NCBI GenBank assembly: GCA_019634675.1
Contig: JAHCAX010000001.1
Span: 434,001 to 498,000, forward strand
Direction of reading: 5' to 3'
Source: Acherontichlamydia pituitae
Lineage (GTDB): Bacteria > Chlamydiota > Chlamydiia > Chlamydiales > Rhabdochlamydiaceae
DNA length: 64,000 bases
The notes under the pieces were generated by a model. The model did no database searches, was not told the origin of the DNA, and saw only the letters and a list, made by a program, of their open reading frames with translations. Below are positions 1-8,530 of the stretch, in pieces. The position numbers and the translations under genes are program-made. Position 1 is the stretch's first letter, and the number at the start of each line of letters is the position of its first letter.

Positions 1-980
1 GCGCGAAAGAAGGGATCCTGATCAAAGATGCCGCTGTCTTGGAAAAAGCGCAGAAGATCAGCCAAGTCATTTTAGATAAGACCGGCACTGTGACAGAGGG
101 CAAGCTGCAAGTACTCCAATCTGCATTGGCCATCGGTTCCGATCAGGAGCAATTTGATCAGATTGCTGCTGGGATGGTGTGCTATTCCAACCATCCAGCT
201 TCGCAGGCAATCAGTGCATTTTTTAGCAAATTGGATGTAAAACCGCTTTACATTGAAAACTACACTGCATATCCGGGAAAAGGGATCGGCGGCAAAGTCA
301 ATGGAGAAGAGCATTATCTTGGTTCGATCAACTTCATAGAAGCATTGAAGATTGATGTTTCAGAGTTTGAAGGCCGCTGGAAGCATGAAACGGGGATGGT
401 CGTGGCATTGGCAAACTCCAAACAATGCCTGGGATACTTTTTATTGGCCGATCAATTAAAAACCGGGTCCAAAGACGCTGTTAAGTCCATGAAGAGGAAG
501 GGGATTTCCGTCTTTTTACTCTCAGGAGATCGGAAACAGATCACAGAAAACATTGCAAAAGAACTGGATGTCGATGGGTATGAGGCAGAGGTCTTGCCGA
601 TCCATAAAGCAGCCGCGGTAGAAATGCATAAAAGCAAATCAGACGTTGTAGCCATGGTTGGAGACGGGGTCAATGATGCACCGGCCCTGGCCGCGGCAGA
701 TATTGGTTTTGCAATTGGAGGAGGGACCGATGTTGCCCTTGAATCGGCGGCCGTTGTCCTCATGCGCTCTGATTTACAAGGGATACTTGATACGATAGAA
801 CTTGCTGAACAGACCTTTAAAAAGATCCGTCAAAACCTATTTTTTGCCTTTGGCTACAATATTTTAGGGATCCCCCTGGCAGCCTTTGGTTTTCTCCATC
901 CTCTCATAGCAGGTATTGCTATGGCCCTCAGTTCGATTTCGGTCGTTACTAATTCTCTGCTCCTTCAAAGAAAAAAATAA
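1..980 (+). CDS. Heavy-metal-translocating P-type ATPase, C-terminal part (5' truncated by window)
   Basis: The frame is open from base 3, so the gene begins before the window; a TTG at 39 is not a credible start. What remains is the catalytic half of a P1B-type ATPase that pumps soft metal ions across the inner membrane. Visible are the phosphorylation motif DKTGT soon after the window edge, a nucleotide-binding domain, the LLSGD stretch, the hinge GDGVNDAPALAAAD, and two C-terminal membrane segments separated by a short turn. The N-terminal metal-binding domain and the CPC-type transport helix lie outside the window, so the ion cannot be decided; copper, zinc and cadmium are all possible. 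No metal regulator is seen nearby. Confidence 0.9.
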   Translation, partial: AKEGILIKDAAVLEKAQKISQVILDKTGTVTEGKLQVLQSALAIGSDQEQFDQIAAGMVCYSNHPASQAISAFFSKLDVKPLYIENYTAYPGKGIGGKVNGEEHYLGSINFIEALKIDVSEFEGRWKHETGMVVALANSKQCLGYFLLADQLKTGSKDAVKSMKRKGISVFLLSGDRKQITENIAKELDVDGYEAEVLPIHKAAAVEMHKSKSDVVAMVGDGVNDAPALAAADIGFAIGGGTDVALESAAVVLMRSDLQGILDTIELAEQTFKKIRQNLFFAFGYNILGIPLAAFGFLHPLIAGIAMALSSISVVTNSLLLQRKK

Positions 981-1061
981 TTTTCTGCTTTAGGAATATT
1001 TAATTCCCACTTATCATCTAAGTTCTCGAAGAATTATCTTCGCCTTTAAGGGGGAGTATTT

Positions 1062-1841
1062 ATGCTTGAAGATAAGCTGCCGATTGGCCGGATAGCTTTT
1101 GCCAAGTCTGCTTGCATTGACTGGATTTCCGAGCACAGCAAGACCGTTCTTATCTCGATCGCTTCCATATTGGTCCTTTTGTTCGCCCTTTATCAGGTCA
1201 CCGGGAAGTTTTCCGGCAGCCGCCGCTCCGATTTCATTGAGGCCCAATCAGCCTATTCAGCATGGGTCGCAGCTAAAATCAGCAACGATGAGCTGTTTAA
1301 AAAGCTTGAAAAGCCTTTAAAGAGAACGCCTGAGCTTCAGGCCAAGTTCGGCGCCCTTGTCGCCCAGCACTTCTTGACGATCAACGATCCCAAAAATGCA
1401 GAGACGTTTGCCAAGCAGTCCTGGAAAAGGACAGGTAATTTGCTCTCCCCCTATTATACGGAATTTTCTAAGACTTCCCTTTTGGTCTCTCAAGGAAAAT
1501 TGAATGAAGCGTTAATTGCGGCAAGAAGCTTGAAATCAAAAATGGCCGAAGACACGAAGTTCTGGGAGAACCGCGACAAAATGATCCGGTCCGGCGGTCT
1601 GCTCTACGCTTATAACCTGATCCGGATTGCCGCCTTAGAGAAAGAGGTTGGCTCTTCTGCAGGGGAGTTGGCTGCATGGGACGAGCTGCTTGCGAACGCT
1701 GGCTGGACTTCAGCCGCAGCATCTTCGAAAATGTTCGATCCCGAAGTCTATTCTGTCCTTCAGCGGACATTTCAAGATGGCAAGCTTTCTCTCTATGATT
1801 ACATCATCAAGCGAAAAGCTGAGCTGGGAAAGAATTCTTAA
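1062..1841 (+). CDS. Single-pass membrane protein with TPR-like exterior domain, unknown function
   Basis: The 259-residue protein starts at an ATG preceded by GGGGGAG. It has a short cytoplasmic N-terminus, one clear transmembrane helix at about residues 28-48, and a helical, lysine-rich C-terminal domain containing pairs of helices such as NAETFAKQSWKR and GKLNEALIAARSLK, which resemble TPR-like repeats. This layout resembles YfgM-type ancillary proteins of the secretion machinery, but I cannot see a diagnostic motif and do not claim it. It stands alone between the ATPase and a convergent gene, and ends just before a hairpin. I recognise it only as a probable conserved chlamydial membrane protein. 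Confidence 0.7.
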   Translation: MLEDKLPIGRIAFAKSACIDWISEHSKTVLISIASILVLLFALYQVTGKFSGSRRSDFIEAQSAYSAWVAAKISNDELFKKLEKPLKRTPELQAKFGALVAQHFLTINDPKNAETFAKQSWKRTGNLLSPYYTEFSKTSLLVSQGKLNEALIAARSLKSKMAEDTKFWENRDKMIRSGGLLYAYNLIRIAALEKEVGSSAGELAAWDELLANAGWTSAAASSKMFDPEVYSVLQRTFQDGKLSLYDYIIKRKAELGKNS

Positions 1842-1869
1842 GAGAAAGAGAGTCTAAGGCTTGCAAGAC

Positions 1870-1896
1870 AAGCGGCTTCTCTTCAAGAAGCCGCTT
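1870..1896. terminator. Bidirectional hairpin terminator between convergent genes
   Basis: An 11-bp perfect stem (AAGCGGCTTCT with AGAAGCCGCTT) with a 5-nt loop lies between the stop codons of two convergent genes (1841 and 1907). There is no long T-run on either strand, so termination strength is uncertain. Confidence 0.6.
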
Positions 1897-1906
1897 AAGA
1901 CAAATC

Positions 1907-2293
1907 TTATGGGTTATGTCCAGATCCGAATTGCGACGCCATCTTGTGCAAGTCTTTTCCTCCATGAAGGCCTAAGAGGAGGAAAATCAGCGGAGGAATA
2001 AAAATTGCAAGGATCAGTCCTACAATCCCTAGGACTAGCTGGGTGGTCTGCTCTTGCTTGAAGACAAACTGGAAGATTTTTTGGCACATTCCGCCAACTT
2101 TTTCAGGCATCAGCACTCCGATGACCCCGCCTGCTGTTGCCGCGATGATTGTCCACCATGGGCCCCACATCACAAAGCTGAAGAAGCAAGCAAGAACGAA
2201 GATTAAGCAGAAGAAGACCTCGAATCGGTGTTTCTTTGCAAAGGATTCGATTTCCTTCACGGAGACCCCTTCCTTCAATTTATTTCCATCCAT
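1907..2293 (-). CDS. Small inner-membrane protein, unknown function
   Basis: A 128-residue protein with a charged N-terminus (DGNKLKEGVSVKEIESFAKKHR), two closely spaced hydrophobic helices at about residues 27-65, an amphipathic stretch and a further hydrophobic helix at about 88-108, ending in a polar tail. The frame runs 11 codons upstream to 2326, but the ATG at 2293 has AAGGAA six bases before it and the upstream codons overlap that ribosome site, so I choose 2293. No family motif is recognised. It is on the same strand as the proline-rich gene upstream but separated by about 175 bp, so a shared operon is uncertain. Confidence 0.65.
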   Translation of the reverse strand: MDGNKLKEGVSVKEIESFAKKHRFEVFFCLIFVLACFFSFVMWGPWWTIIAATAGGVIGVLMPEKVGGMCQKIFQFVFKQEQTTQLVLGIVGLILAIFIPPLIFLLLGLHGGKDLHKMASQFGSGHNP

Positions 2294-2468
2294 AGTATTC
2301 CTTCCCTTTTTGAGGGGTTGCTGCAAAAACTACATGGAGAGGAGCTGTCGTAAAAGTATAGCTTGGAATGTGCCGTTGCTTAGAGGGCAAAAATCCACTC
2401 TCCCTTAAGTGCACTTTACGGCTTAAATTAATTTATATCAACCTTGATTTCCGTTGGTTTAATAAATC

Positions 2469-4685
2469 CTATGGTGAAAGATTGACTGTAAATCCAGTTG
2501 GTGTTGAGCTATTAGGAACAATCTGCGTTGAATTGATAATAGCTACTTCTGAAGTATTATAGGATCCTATCGGTACTAAGAACTGATATTTCAGGTAGAT
2601 AATAAATTCGTGGGTGTACGCAGACCCAGTTGGCTGGGTGTTATAATAAAAAAGGCGCAAGGGGTTTGAACTGTTGGACTGCAGTCCTCCGATCGGCATA
2701 CCGCTAGTCACAGGGGTAACGGGACCAGAGCCTTGCTGATAGGAAAGAGTCCTTCCTCCTACGGTGTCAAAATTGAATGTTACAGTATAAGAATTGGCAT
2801 CTGAATAGGGATCTGGAATCGGAGTATCGATCGATCCTAACGTGATCTTCAAATAGGGATTGGAAGTGAGTGGTGTTGTGATGACAGGTGTAATGGTCCC
2901 GCTGATACCGAGCGAGTCGTCAAAGTCATAGCCATAGCAGAGTCCATAATTATTAAGAAATGTTGTAGAGGAATTTCTGACCGCTACTTTATGGAGTTCT
3001 TTTGCATAGAGGTCGTACCAGGGCCCTCCTGTAACAACCGGAGTATTAGGCGCTACATAATAATTGCCGATGTTTGTAGCTTCCCAACCTGATGAGGTAG
3101 CATCAGTAATATTGATGGGCGCAGAGCCGCTAGTTCCGATAGGACTTGGAAGCATCCCAACTGTATAAGCATCTCCAAAGTAAAATCCTAAGAGCAATTG
3201 GTCGGAGCCGCCAGCAAAAGCTTGGCTTCCTGAGTACATTTCATAAGTATTCAGAACGTTCGCAGGGCCTGTTGGTCCAGTCGGTCCTGTAGCTCCTGTA
3301 TATTGAACAAGAGTGTTGACCTGTCCAGTGTTAGGGCCCGCAATTCCTGTCATGGAAAGGGTATAATTGCCTACAGAACCAATGGAAGTGCCTTCATAAA
3401 CTGTAGGAGATCCACCTCCAGTCGAAAGATATAGTGCAGTCGCGCCTGTATAATATCCAAAGAGGCTATTGGCAAATGAAGTGGGAGCGCCATACCCGCC
3501 GTTCAAATAATCGAATGGAAAGGGAGGGTAATTATAGTTTTTGAAAGTCGTCGTTCCGCTTCCGTCCACAGCTCCAATATGCTGAATCGTCAGGCCTCCT
3601 GTAACCTGAGGCGCAGCATTATTTCCTAAACTTTGTTTTGGAGAAAGTATCCTCAAATAAGTCTGAAGGCCAGTGGCGTTGTAAGGATCGGAGTAAAATG
3701 GGATCACGAGCCTAGGCCATACCGGCGGCGTTCCTCCGCTCATATCTCCTGATGCTAACCCAGACTGTACTGAATTAAGTATTGTATTTCGTGTGGTAGC
3801 GCCGGCTAGCCCGCCAACACCGAAGCCGGAAGGCAGAGCATTCGGATCTTGGACCATTGGAGTAATTGAATCTGGATCATTTGGATTATAGGAAAAATAT
3901 CCGATCCGGATCGGCAAGCAGAATGCATCGACTTCAGTGGTGTTGATAGAAGCCGTCCATGGAATGGACGTTCCTCCCCCTCCTCCTGTTGGATTAAAGG
4001 TCATCTCCACCGTTTCATACAAGTTGCTATAGTTTGGATCATAAAATGCGAAATAGGATGGCGCTGTTATAGAATTTGGCGTGTCTGACTGCAGATAGAT
4101 CGGTTGTTGAATGGAAAAATAGAATCGCGCTCCTACTAAGCTTGGAACATACGCCAAGTATTCTGGCGATGCAGGTGTCGATGTGGTTGATACAGGGAAG
4201 CTAGTAAGAGGATAGGAGTATGTGGGAGAATAAGTTGCTGATGTAGCAGTTACTGGTGTTAAAATTCCTGTGGCAGAATCTAATTGGTAGAAATATTGGG
4301 TGCCGCCTGCAACTTCCTGGCCTGCAAGAGTGACATAAACCTGGCTAGCAGGCAGGCCTGTTGTGTTGTTGATGATAACGGGAAGCATGCTTGTTTTAGG
4401 CGCAGGAGGAAGAGGGGGTCCTGGAGGAGGTGGTGGCGGCGGCGGGCCTGGAGGAGGTGGAGGAGGAGGTCCTGGAGGCGGCGGTGGACCTGGAGGAGGC
4501 GGCGGGCCTGGAGGCCCTGGCGGGTTGACGTTGCTGTCCGTGCAGGAGCTTGTTATGCCAGCGCCGGCTAGGTCTTGTTTTTGTTCGCAAACAAAGTCGT
4601 CAAAGAAAGTTGGGGATACCAGCGGAGAGTCGGCTTGCAATAGTCCCAAATGCAAAACTGCGCCAAGCGCTAAAAACCGTTTCAT
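2469..4685 (-). CDS. Secreted proline-rich / collagen-like protein, unknown function
   Basis: A 738-residue protein with a signal peptide (MKRFLALGAVLHLGLLQA, cleavage near residue 18). Residues about 54-92 form an extended PPG/polyproline tract built of GPP and GPPPPP units. The rest is rich in Ser, Thr, Gly, Tyr and Asn, with few charges, typical of surface or outer-membrane-exposed beta proteins. A short collagen-like run (TGATGPTGPTGPA) sits near residue 480. No enzyme motif is visible. The gene stands alone with its own upstream region (4686-4878). Polyproline tracts in chlamydial secreted proteins can bind host cytoskeletal factors, but that is only an analogy. The repeat tract is prone to slippage, so its length may vary between strains. 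Confidence 0.75.
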   Translation of the reverse strand: MKRFLALGAVLHLGLLQADSPLVSPTFFDDFVCEQKQDLAGAGITSSCTDSNVNPPGPPGPPPPPGPPPPPGPPPPPPPGPPPPPPPPGPPLPPAPKTSMLPVIINNTTGLPASQVYVTLAGQEVAGGTQYFYQLDSATGILTPVTATSATYSPTYSYPLTSFPVSTTSTPASPEYLAYVPSLVGARFYFSIQQPIYLQSDTPNSITAPSYFAFYDPNYSNLYETVEMTFNPTGGGGGTSIPWTASINTTEVDAFCLPIRIGYFSYNPNDPDSITPMVQDPNALPSGFGVGGLAGATTRNTILNSVQSGLASGDMSGGTPPVWPRLVIPFYSDPYNATGLQTYLRILSPKQSLGNNAAPQVTGGLTIQHIGAVDGSGTTTFKNYNYPPFPFDYLNGGYGAPTSFANSLFGYYTGATALYLSTGGGSPTVYEGTSIGSVGNYTLSMTGIAGPNTGQVNTLVQYTGATGPTGPTGPANVLNTYEMYSGSQAFAGGSDQLLLGFYFGDAYTVGMLPSPIGTSGSAPINITDATSSGWEATNIGNYYVAPNTPVVTGGPWYDLYAKELHKVAVRNSSTTFLNNYGLCYGYDFDDSLGISGTITPVITTPLTSNPYLKITLGSIDTPIPDPYSDANSYTVTFNFDTVGGRTLSYQQGSGPVTPVTSGMPIGGLQSNSSNPLRLFYYNTQPTGSAYTHEFIIYLKYQFLVPIGSYNTSEVAIINSTQIVPNSSTPTGFTVNLSP

Positions 4686-4878
4686 GGGATCCCCCTTTTT
4701 TCGTTATTGGTTCTAGATTTTGATAATAAAAAATAAAATAACTCAAGTGAATTTTCTTGTCTTCTTTTGATTTGGCAAGGAGGCCTTAGTCCGAATCGGC
4801 AGCTGATGCGCCATTAAAAACTCTGCGTCAACGAAAATCTCTCTTTTGTTTTTTTGATAGATTTCCTAGACTTCCACA

Positions 4879-6207
4879 TTGAGAGAATGGGAATCAGCTG
4901 TGATTATTGCCGTTTATTCAAAGTTCAACGTCGACAGGTTGTTGAAGTTAGGCAACGTGGTGTTTTTGATTGCTGCCGGCGCTGTTTTTCTTCTGCAATT
5001 AGGGATGTTTTGTTTTTATCCCTGGGAGGGCAGCATCGATAACGAAGAGTTGAAGATGCCATCTTCATTTGCACAGAAGACATTCCCCTATGAGGCGATC
5101 GGCAATGGTGCGATGATGCTCAATCCCCATCAGACTTGGGGCTGGGTCTCCCATCTTGCCAAGGAGCTGTTGGTGATCGCCCACAACAGCCGCCCTGATG
5201 CAATGGGGAGCGAAGCGCAGATCCTTTTAGGACTGAAGACGGAAGAAGCTCCCAAACAGATGACGAGCGGGAAGATGCTCTTTCTTGAGAAGAACGAAGC
5301 GACTGGCGCTTTTGCTTTCTCTGAGGGGCCGCAGCCGTTGTGGATCAAACCGATCCTGCTGGAAAATGGAAGGGTGTTGATCGAAACTGGGAAAAAACTG
5401 GGACAGCTTGATTCAGCTCATGGGAGCGAAGAGAAGGGGCAGTTTGTTGTGCCTGCGTCAGCCAGCTCTGCCAGAGGAAAGCAGTATTCATCGCTTGCCC
5501 AAGAAGCGTTTGCTCTTTTGAAAAATGCGAAATGCTGGGGGCATGATCTGCTCATTCAGCAATATGGCGGCGGAGAGTTTGGAAGGTGGCGGGAGAAGTT
5601 CAAGGTCGAGTTTGCCCAAGGAGCTGCATCTTATGTCGTTTTTGTCGCAACGGGCGATTATTTGATGTGGAAAGAGGGGAGATGGCAAGAGGCCCCGCTG
5701 TCGGAAGTTTCCGCTCAGCTGCCGGTCGCTTTAGTGAAGGCTGTCTCTCCTAGGTCTGTCGAATTGACAGTATGGGATGAAACGGGCTTTTATCCCGCTT
5801 CGATCGAACTTGCGATCGAGCACGCTGGAAGGATGAGCCAGAAGGCTGAAACAACGCTTGCCCAGCCCCGCTTGAGGACGGCTTCGCAGGTCAGCTGCAT
5901 GCTTGGAAAAAAACGGGTTGTGCTCAGGCAGGGGGATTGGATGTTAAAGACGGGGGCAGGGTGGCGCAACCTGCGGAAAAAGGAAGAGATTGAAAATTGC
6001 CTTAATCACCGGATCAAAGGAGAACTGTTTGTATTTGATTCCCTTGAAAAAGAACAAGGGCGTTGGGTATTAAAGGGGAGCCTTTTTGATGAAATGCGCA
6101 CACAAGTCCAGCATGTTTGCCTGCCGATTGAAATGGAGAACAAAACGGGAAAAGCTAGGAAAAAGCGGAAGATCCCATTTGCACCTCAAGGAGCGATAAT
6201 TGGTTAA
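4879..6207 (+). CDS. Bitopic membrane protein at the head of the type II secretion operon
   Basis: A 442-residue protein with one membrane helix at about residues 27-48 and a large presumably periplasmic domain containing repeated strand-rich segments (residues ~110-440) and no enzymatic motif. It overlaps the start of gspD by 8 bases, so the two are translationally coupled. Position and topology suggest a GspC-like inner-membrane partner of the secretin, but no HR or PDZ domain is recognised and the assignment is inference; I recall an unnamed gene in the same place in Chlamydia trachomatis (CT573). The longest frame starts at TTG 4879 with no ribosome site; GTG 4900, after GGGAA, would give 435 residues and is at least as likely. 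Confidence 0.7.
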   Translation: MREWESAVIIAVYSKFNVDRLLKLGNVVFLIAAGAVFLLQLGMFCFYPWEGSIDNEELKMPSSFAQKTFPYEAIGNGAMMLNPHQTWGWVSHLAKELLVIAHNSRPDAMGSEAQILLGLKTEEAPKQMTSGKMLFLEKNEATGAFAFSEGPQPLWIKPILLENGRVLIETGKKLGQLDSAHGSEEKGQFVVPASASSARGKQYSSLAQEAFALLKNAKCWGHDLLIQQYGGGEFGRWREKFKVEFAQGAASYVVFVATGDYLMWKEGRWQEAPLSEVSAQLPVALVKAVSPRSVELTVWDETGFYPASIELAIEHAGRMSQKAETTLAQPRLRTASQVSCMLGKKRVVLRQGDWMLKTGAGWRNLRKKEEIENCLNHRIKGELFVFDSLEKEQGRWVLKGSLFDEMRTQVQHVCLPIEMENKTGKARKKRKIPFAPQGAIIG

Positions 6208-8530
6208 ACGGTTTTTTTATCTTACTGCTTCCTTCGCTTGCTGTTTGGCCCCTCTTGGCTTCGGTCAGACCATTTCAGAAAAAATGGCGGCATCTTCAGC
6301 GCGCCAAGGAGAATCGGATGGCAGTTTCGATTCGATGATCAGAGACGTCAACCAAAAGCTCGTTTCTTTACGCTCCGAGCTCAAACAATGTTATGAGAAG
6401 GCTGGCAAGCTTCCCAATGAAGAGTCTTCCGAGCAAGAGTATCTTGAGCTTTTGCACTACACCAATGCGCTCCGCTCGCAAATTCAAAACTTGGAAATGC
6501 AATGGCGCGAGGCTTCCGTTCAAGATTCGAAGAAGGATGAAGAAGGGTACGCTCTCTGGGACCAGGAAGAAACGACATTGTCTCAATTGATCATGGAGTA
6601 TGGTGCGCTCGACTACCTCTATATCGTTCCCCCGGAAATGTCAGGCGTGAAACTGAACATGCATTCCAACATCCCGATCCCTCGGGAGTCTTGGAGCGAT
6701 GTCCTCGAGATCATTTTAGCCCATAGCGGCGTCGGCGTAAAAAAGCTCAACACGTATGCCCGCCAGCTCTACGTCTTAAAACAAGATCCCTCTGCGATCC
6801 AACATGTGGCTTCCTCTCCGGAAGACCTTAACTGGATTTCCGATAACACCCGCCTCTTTTATGTGTTCACCCCTCCGGTGGAGCAGGTGAAGAGCGCCTT
6901 TCAATTCTTTGAACGGTTTGCCGATGTCAGACAGACGTTCATTTATCAGGTCGGTCCCAAGATCGCGATCGTCTCATCAAAAGAAGAGGTCCAAAAACTG
7001 ATCAACCTCTATCAGACTGTATGGCAGAACGCTCCGGGAAAAATGGCGCGCGTGATCTCCATCTCAAAAATGCCTGTCAAAGAGATGGAGAGGATCCTGA
7101 CCTCATTTTTTGGCGAGGCCATCGAAAAAAATCGCCCTCCTTTTGCAAAAGCAGAGCAGGATGGACTGAGCATTTTCTCGCTTACGCAAGGAAACTCGTT
7201 GGTCTTGATCGGACAGGAAGAGGTTGTAGAGCGCGCGGAAAAAATTGTGAAGGAAACAGAAGAGCAGCTTCATGATCCTGCCGAGATGACGATCTATCTG
7301 TACCAATGCCGCCACAGTAATCCTGATGATCTCGCGAAAGTGTTGGACAAGGTCTATGCCTCGTTGCTGACCTCCGCGACAGAAGGGCAGAAAGAAGCGG
7401 AACTCAATTATTCTTCTCAAGGGCCCCAGTTCAAAACTCCCGACGGTTATGCTCCCACACCTCCTCTTGTCGTCTCTCCTCCGCCTTTAAAGCCTGGCAG
7501 CTCCTCGACCGTTGAGCTGGAAGTGGGTAATGACCATTTTATTCCTGATCCGAAAACAGGGACTTTGCTAATGGTCGTCCGTAGAGACGCTCTTGTCAAA
7601 ATTAAAGACCTGCTGCGGAAGCTCGACGTCCCCAAAAAAATGGTGCAGATCGAAGTCCTCCTGTTTGAAAAGCGGTATCAAAACCAGACCAGCTTCGGAA
7701 TGAACGTCTTGAAACTGGGATCTAAGAAAAACGGGATCCAGTGGACGTCGGATGTAGCTCCATCAGGGCCGGGCGTGCTTCAATTTTTGCTAAAAGGAAG
7801 CAGCTCGAAACACTTTCCTGCCTATGATTTGGCTTATAGCTTCTTAATGACCCAAGAAGATATCCAGCTCAATGCAGCTCCTTCCGTCATCACGGTGAAC
7901 CAGACTCCTGCCCAAATCTCCATCGTTGAAGAGGTGTCGATCAATAACGGAGCGGCGCCTGTCGACACGAATAAAGGGATCGCTTTTGAAAAATCATTCA
8001 CCCGTACCCAATACGGCATTACCATTAACTTGACGCCGACTGTCCATCTTCCCGATCAAGAAAGTGAAGTCGGGGAAAGCAAAGGCTTTGTAACACTGCA
8101 GACTAACATCACGTTCGATACACCAAAAAATCACACCAATAAAGATGACCGTCCGACTGTGGACCGGCGTCACATCGAGAACGAGGTGCGTGTGGTTGAC
8201 GGTGAAACAGTTATTTTAGGCGGTTTGCGGCGCAAAGCGACTCAAGATACCGACGAAAAGATCCCCTTCCTCGGAGAAATTCCTGGGCTCGGTAAGCTCT
8301 TCGGATCAACGAAGCTGACAAGCAACAATACGGAGATGTTTTTCTTCATCACGCCGACGATCGTTTTAGATCCCGAAGAGGAATTGATCCAAATCCGTAC
8401 AGAGCAGCTGAAAAAACGGCCTGGCGACATTCCCGAGTTTTTAGACCGTCTGGTCGAATCGCGGAAAAAAGAGAGGAAAAAATTCTTCCGCCAAAGCTTG
8501 CAGATATTTTTTGGTAACAATGACTACTAA
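6200..8530 (+). CDS. gspD: Type II secretion outer-membrane secretin GspD
   Basis: The secretin forms the outer-membrane channel of the general secretory pathway. The start is TTG 6200, set by AAGGAG at 6188-6193, and gives a signal peptide ending near GFGQT. Residues ~40-110 are coiled-coil-like, followed by N-domain modules (~150-430) and the C-terminal secretin domain (~490-715). The latter shows EVLLFEK, the QLNAAPSVITVNQTPAQI segment and the conserved VDGETVILGGL near residue 665 followed by IPFLGEIPGLGKLFGS. At 776 residues it is longer than the usual 650-700; the excess is the N-terminal coiled coil. It is followed by gspE with an overlap of about 11 bases. Confidence 0.93.
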   Translation: MVKRFFYLTASFACCLAPLGFGQTISEKMAASSARQGESDGSFDSMIRDVNQKLVSLRSELKQCYEKAGKLPNEESSEQEYLELLHYTNALRSQIQNLEMQWREASVQDSKKDEEGYALWDQEETTLSQLIMEYGALDYLYIVPPEMSGVKLNMHSNIPIPRESWSDVLEIILAHSGVGVKKLNTYARQLYVLKQDPSAIQHVASSPEDLNWISDNTRLFYVFTPPVEQVKSAFQFFERFADVRQTFIYQVGPKIAIVSSKEEVQKLINLYQTVWQNAPGKMARVISISKMPVKEMERILTSFFGEAIEKNRPPFAKAEQDGLSIFSLTQGNSLVLIGQEEVVERAEKIVKETEEQLHDPAEMTIYLYQCRHSNPDDLAKVLDKVYASLLTSATEGQKEAELNYSSQGPQFKTPDGYAPTPPLVVSPPPLKPGSSSTVELEVGNDHFIPDPKTGTLLMVVRRDALVKIKDLLRKLDVPKKMVQIEVLLFEKRYQNQTSFGMNVLKLGSKKNGIQWTSDVAPSGPGVLQFLLKGSSSKHFPAYDLAYSFLMTQEDIQLNAAPSVITVNQTPAQISIVEEVSINNGAAPVDTNKGIAFEKSFTRTQYGITINLTPTVHLPDQESEVGESKGFVTLQTNITFDTPKNHTNKDDRPTVDRRHIENEVRVVDGETVILGGLRRKATQDTDEKIPFLGEIPGLGKLFGSTKLTSNNTEMFFFITPTIVLDPEEELIQIRTEQLKKRPGDIPEFLDRLVESRKKERKKFFRQSLQIFFGNNDY

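Noticed and set aside
4363..4716. Poly-glycine open frame antisense to the proline-rich protein
   Set aside because: It arises only because GGN codons oppose CCN codons of the proline tract; a signal peptide supports the minus-strand reading.
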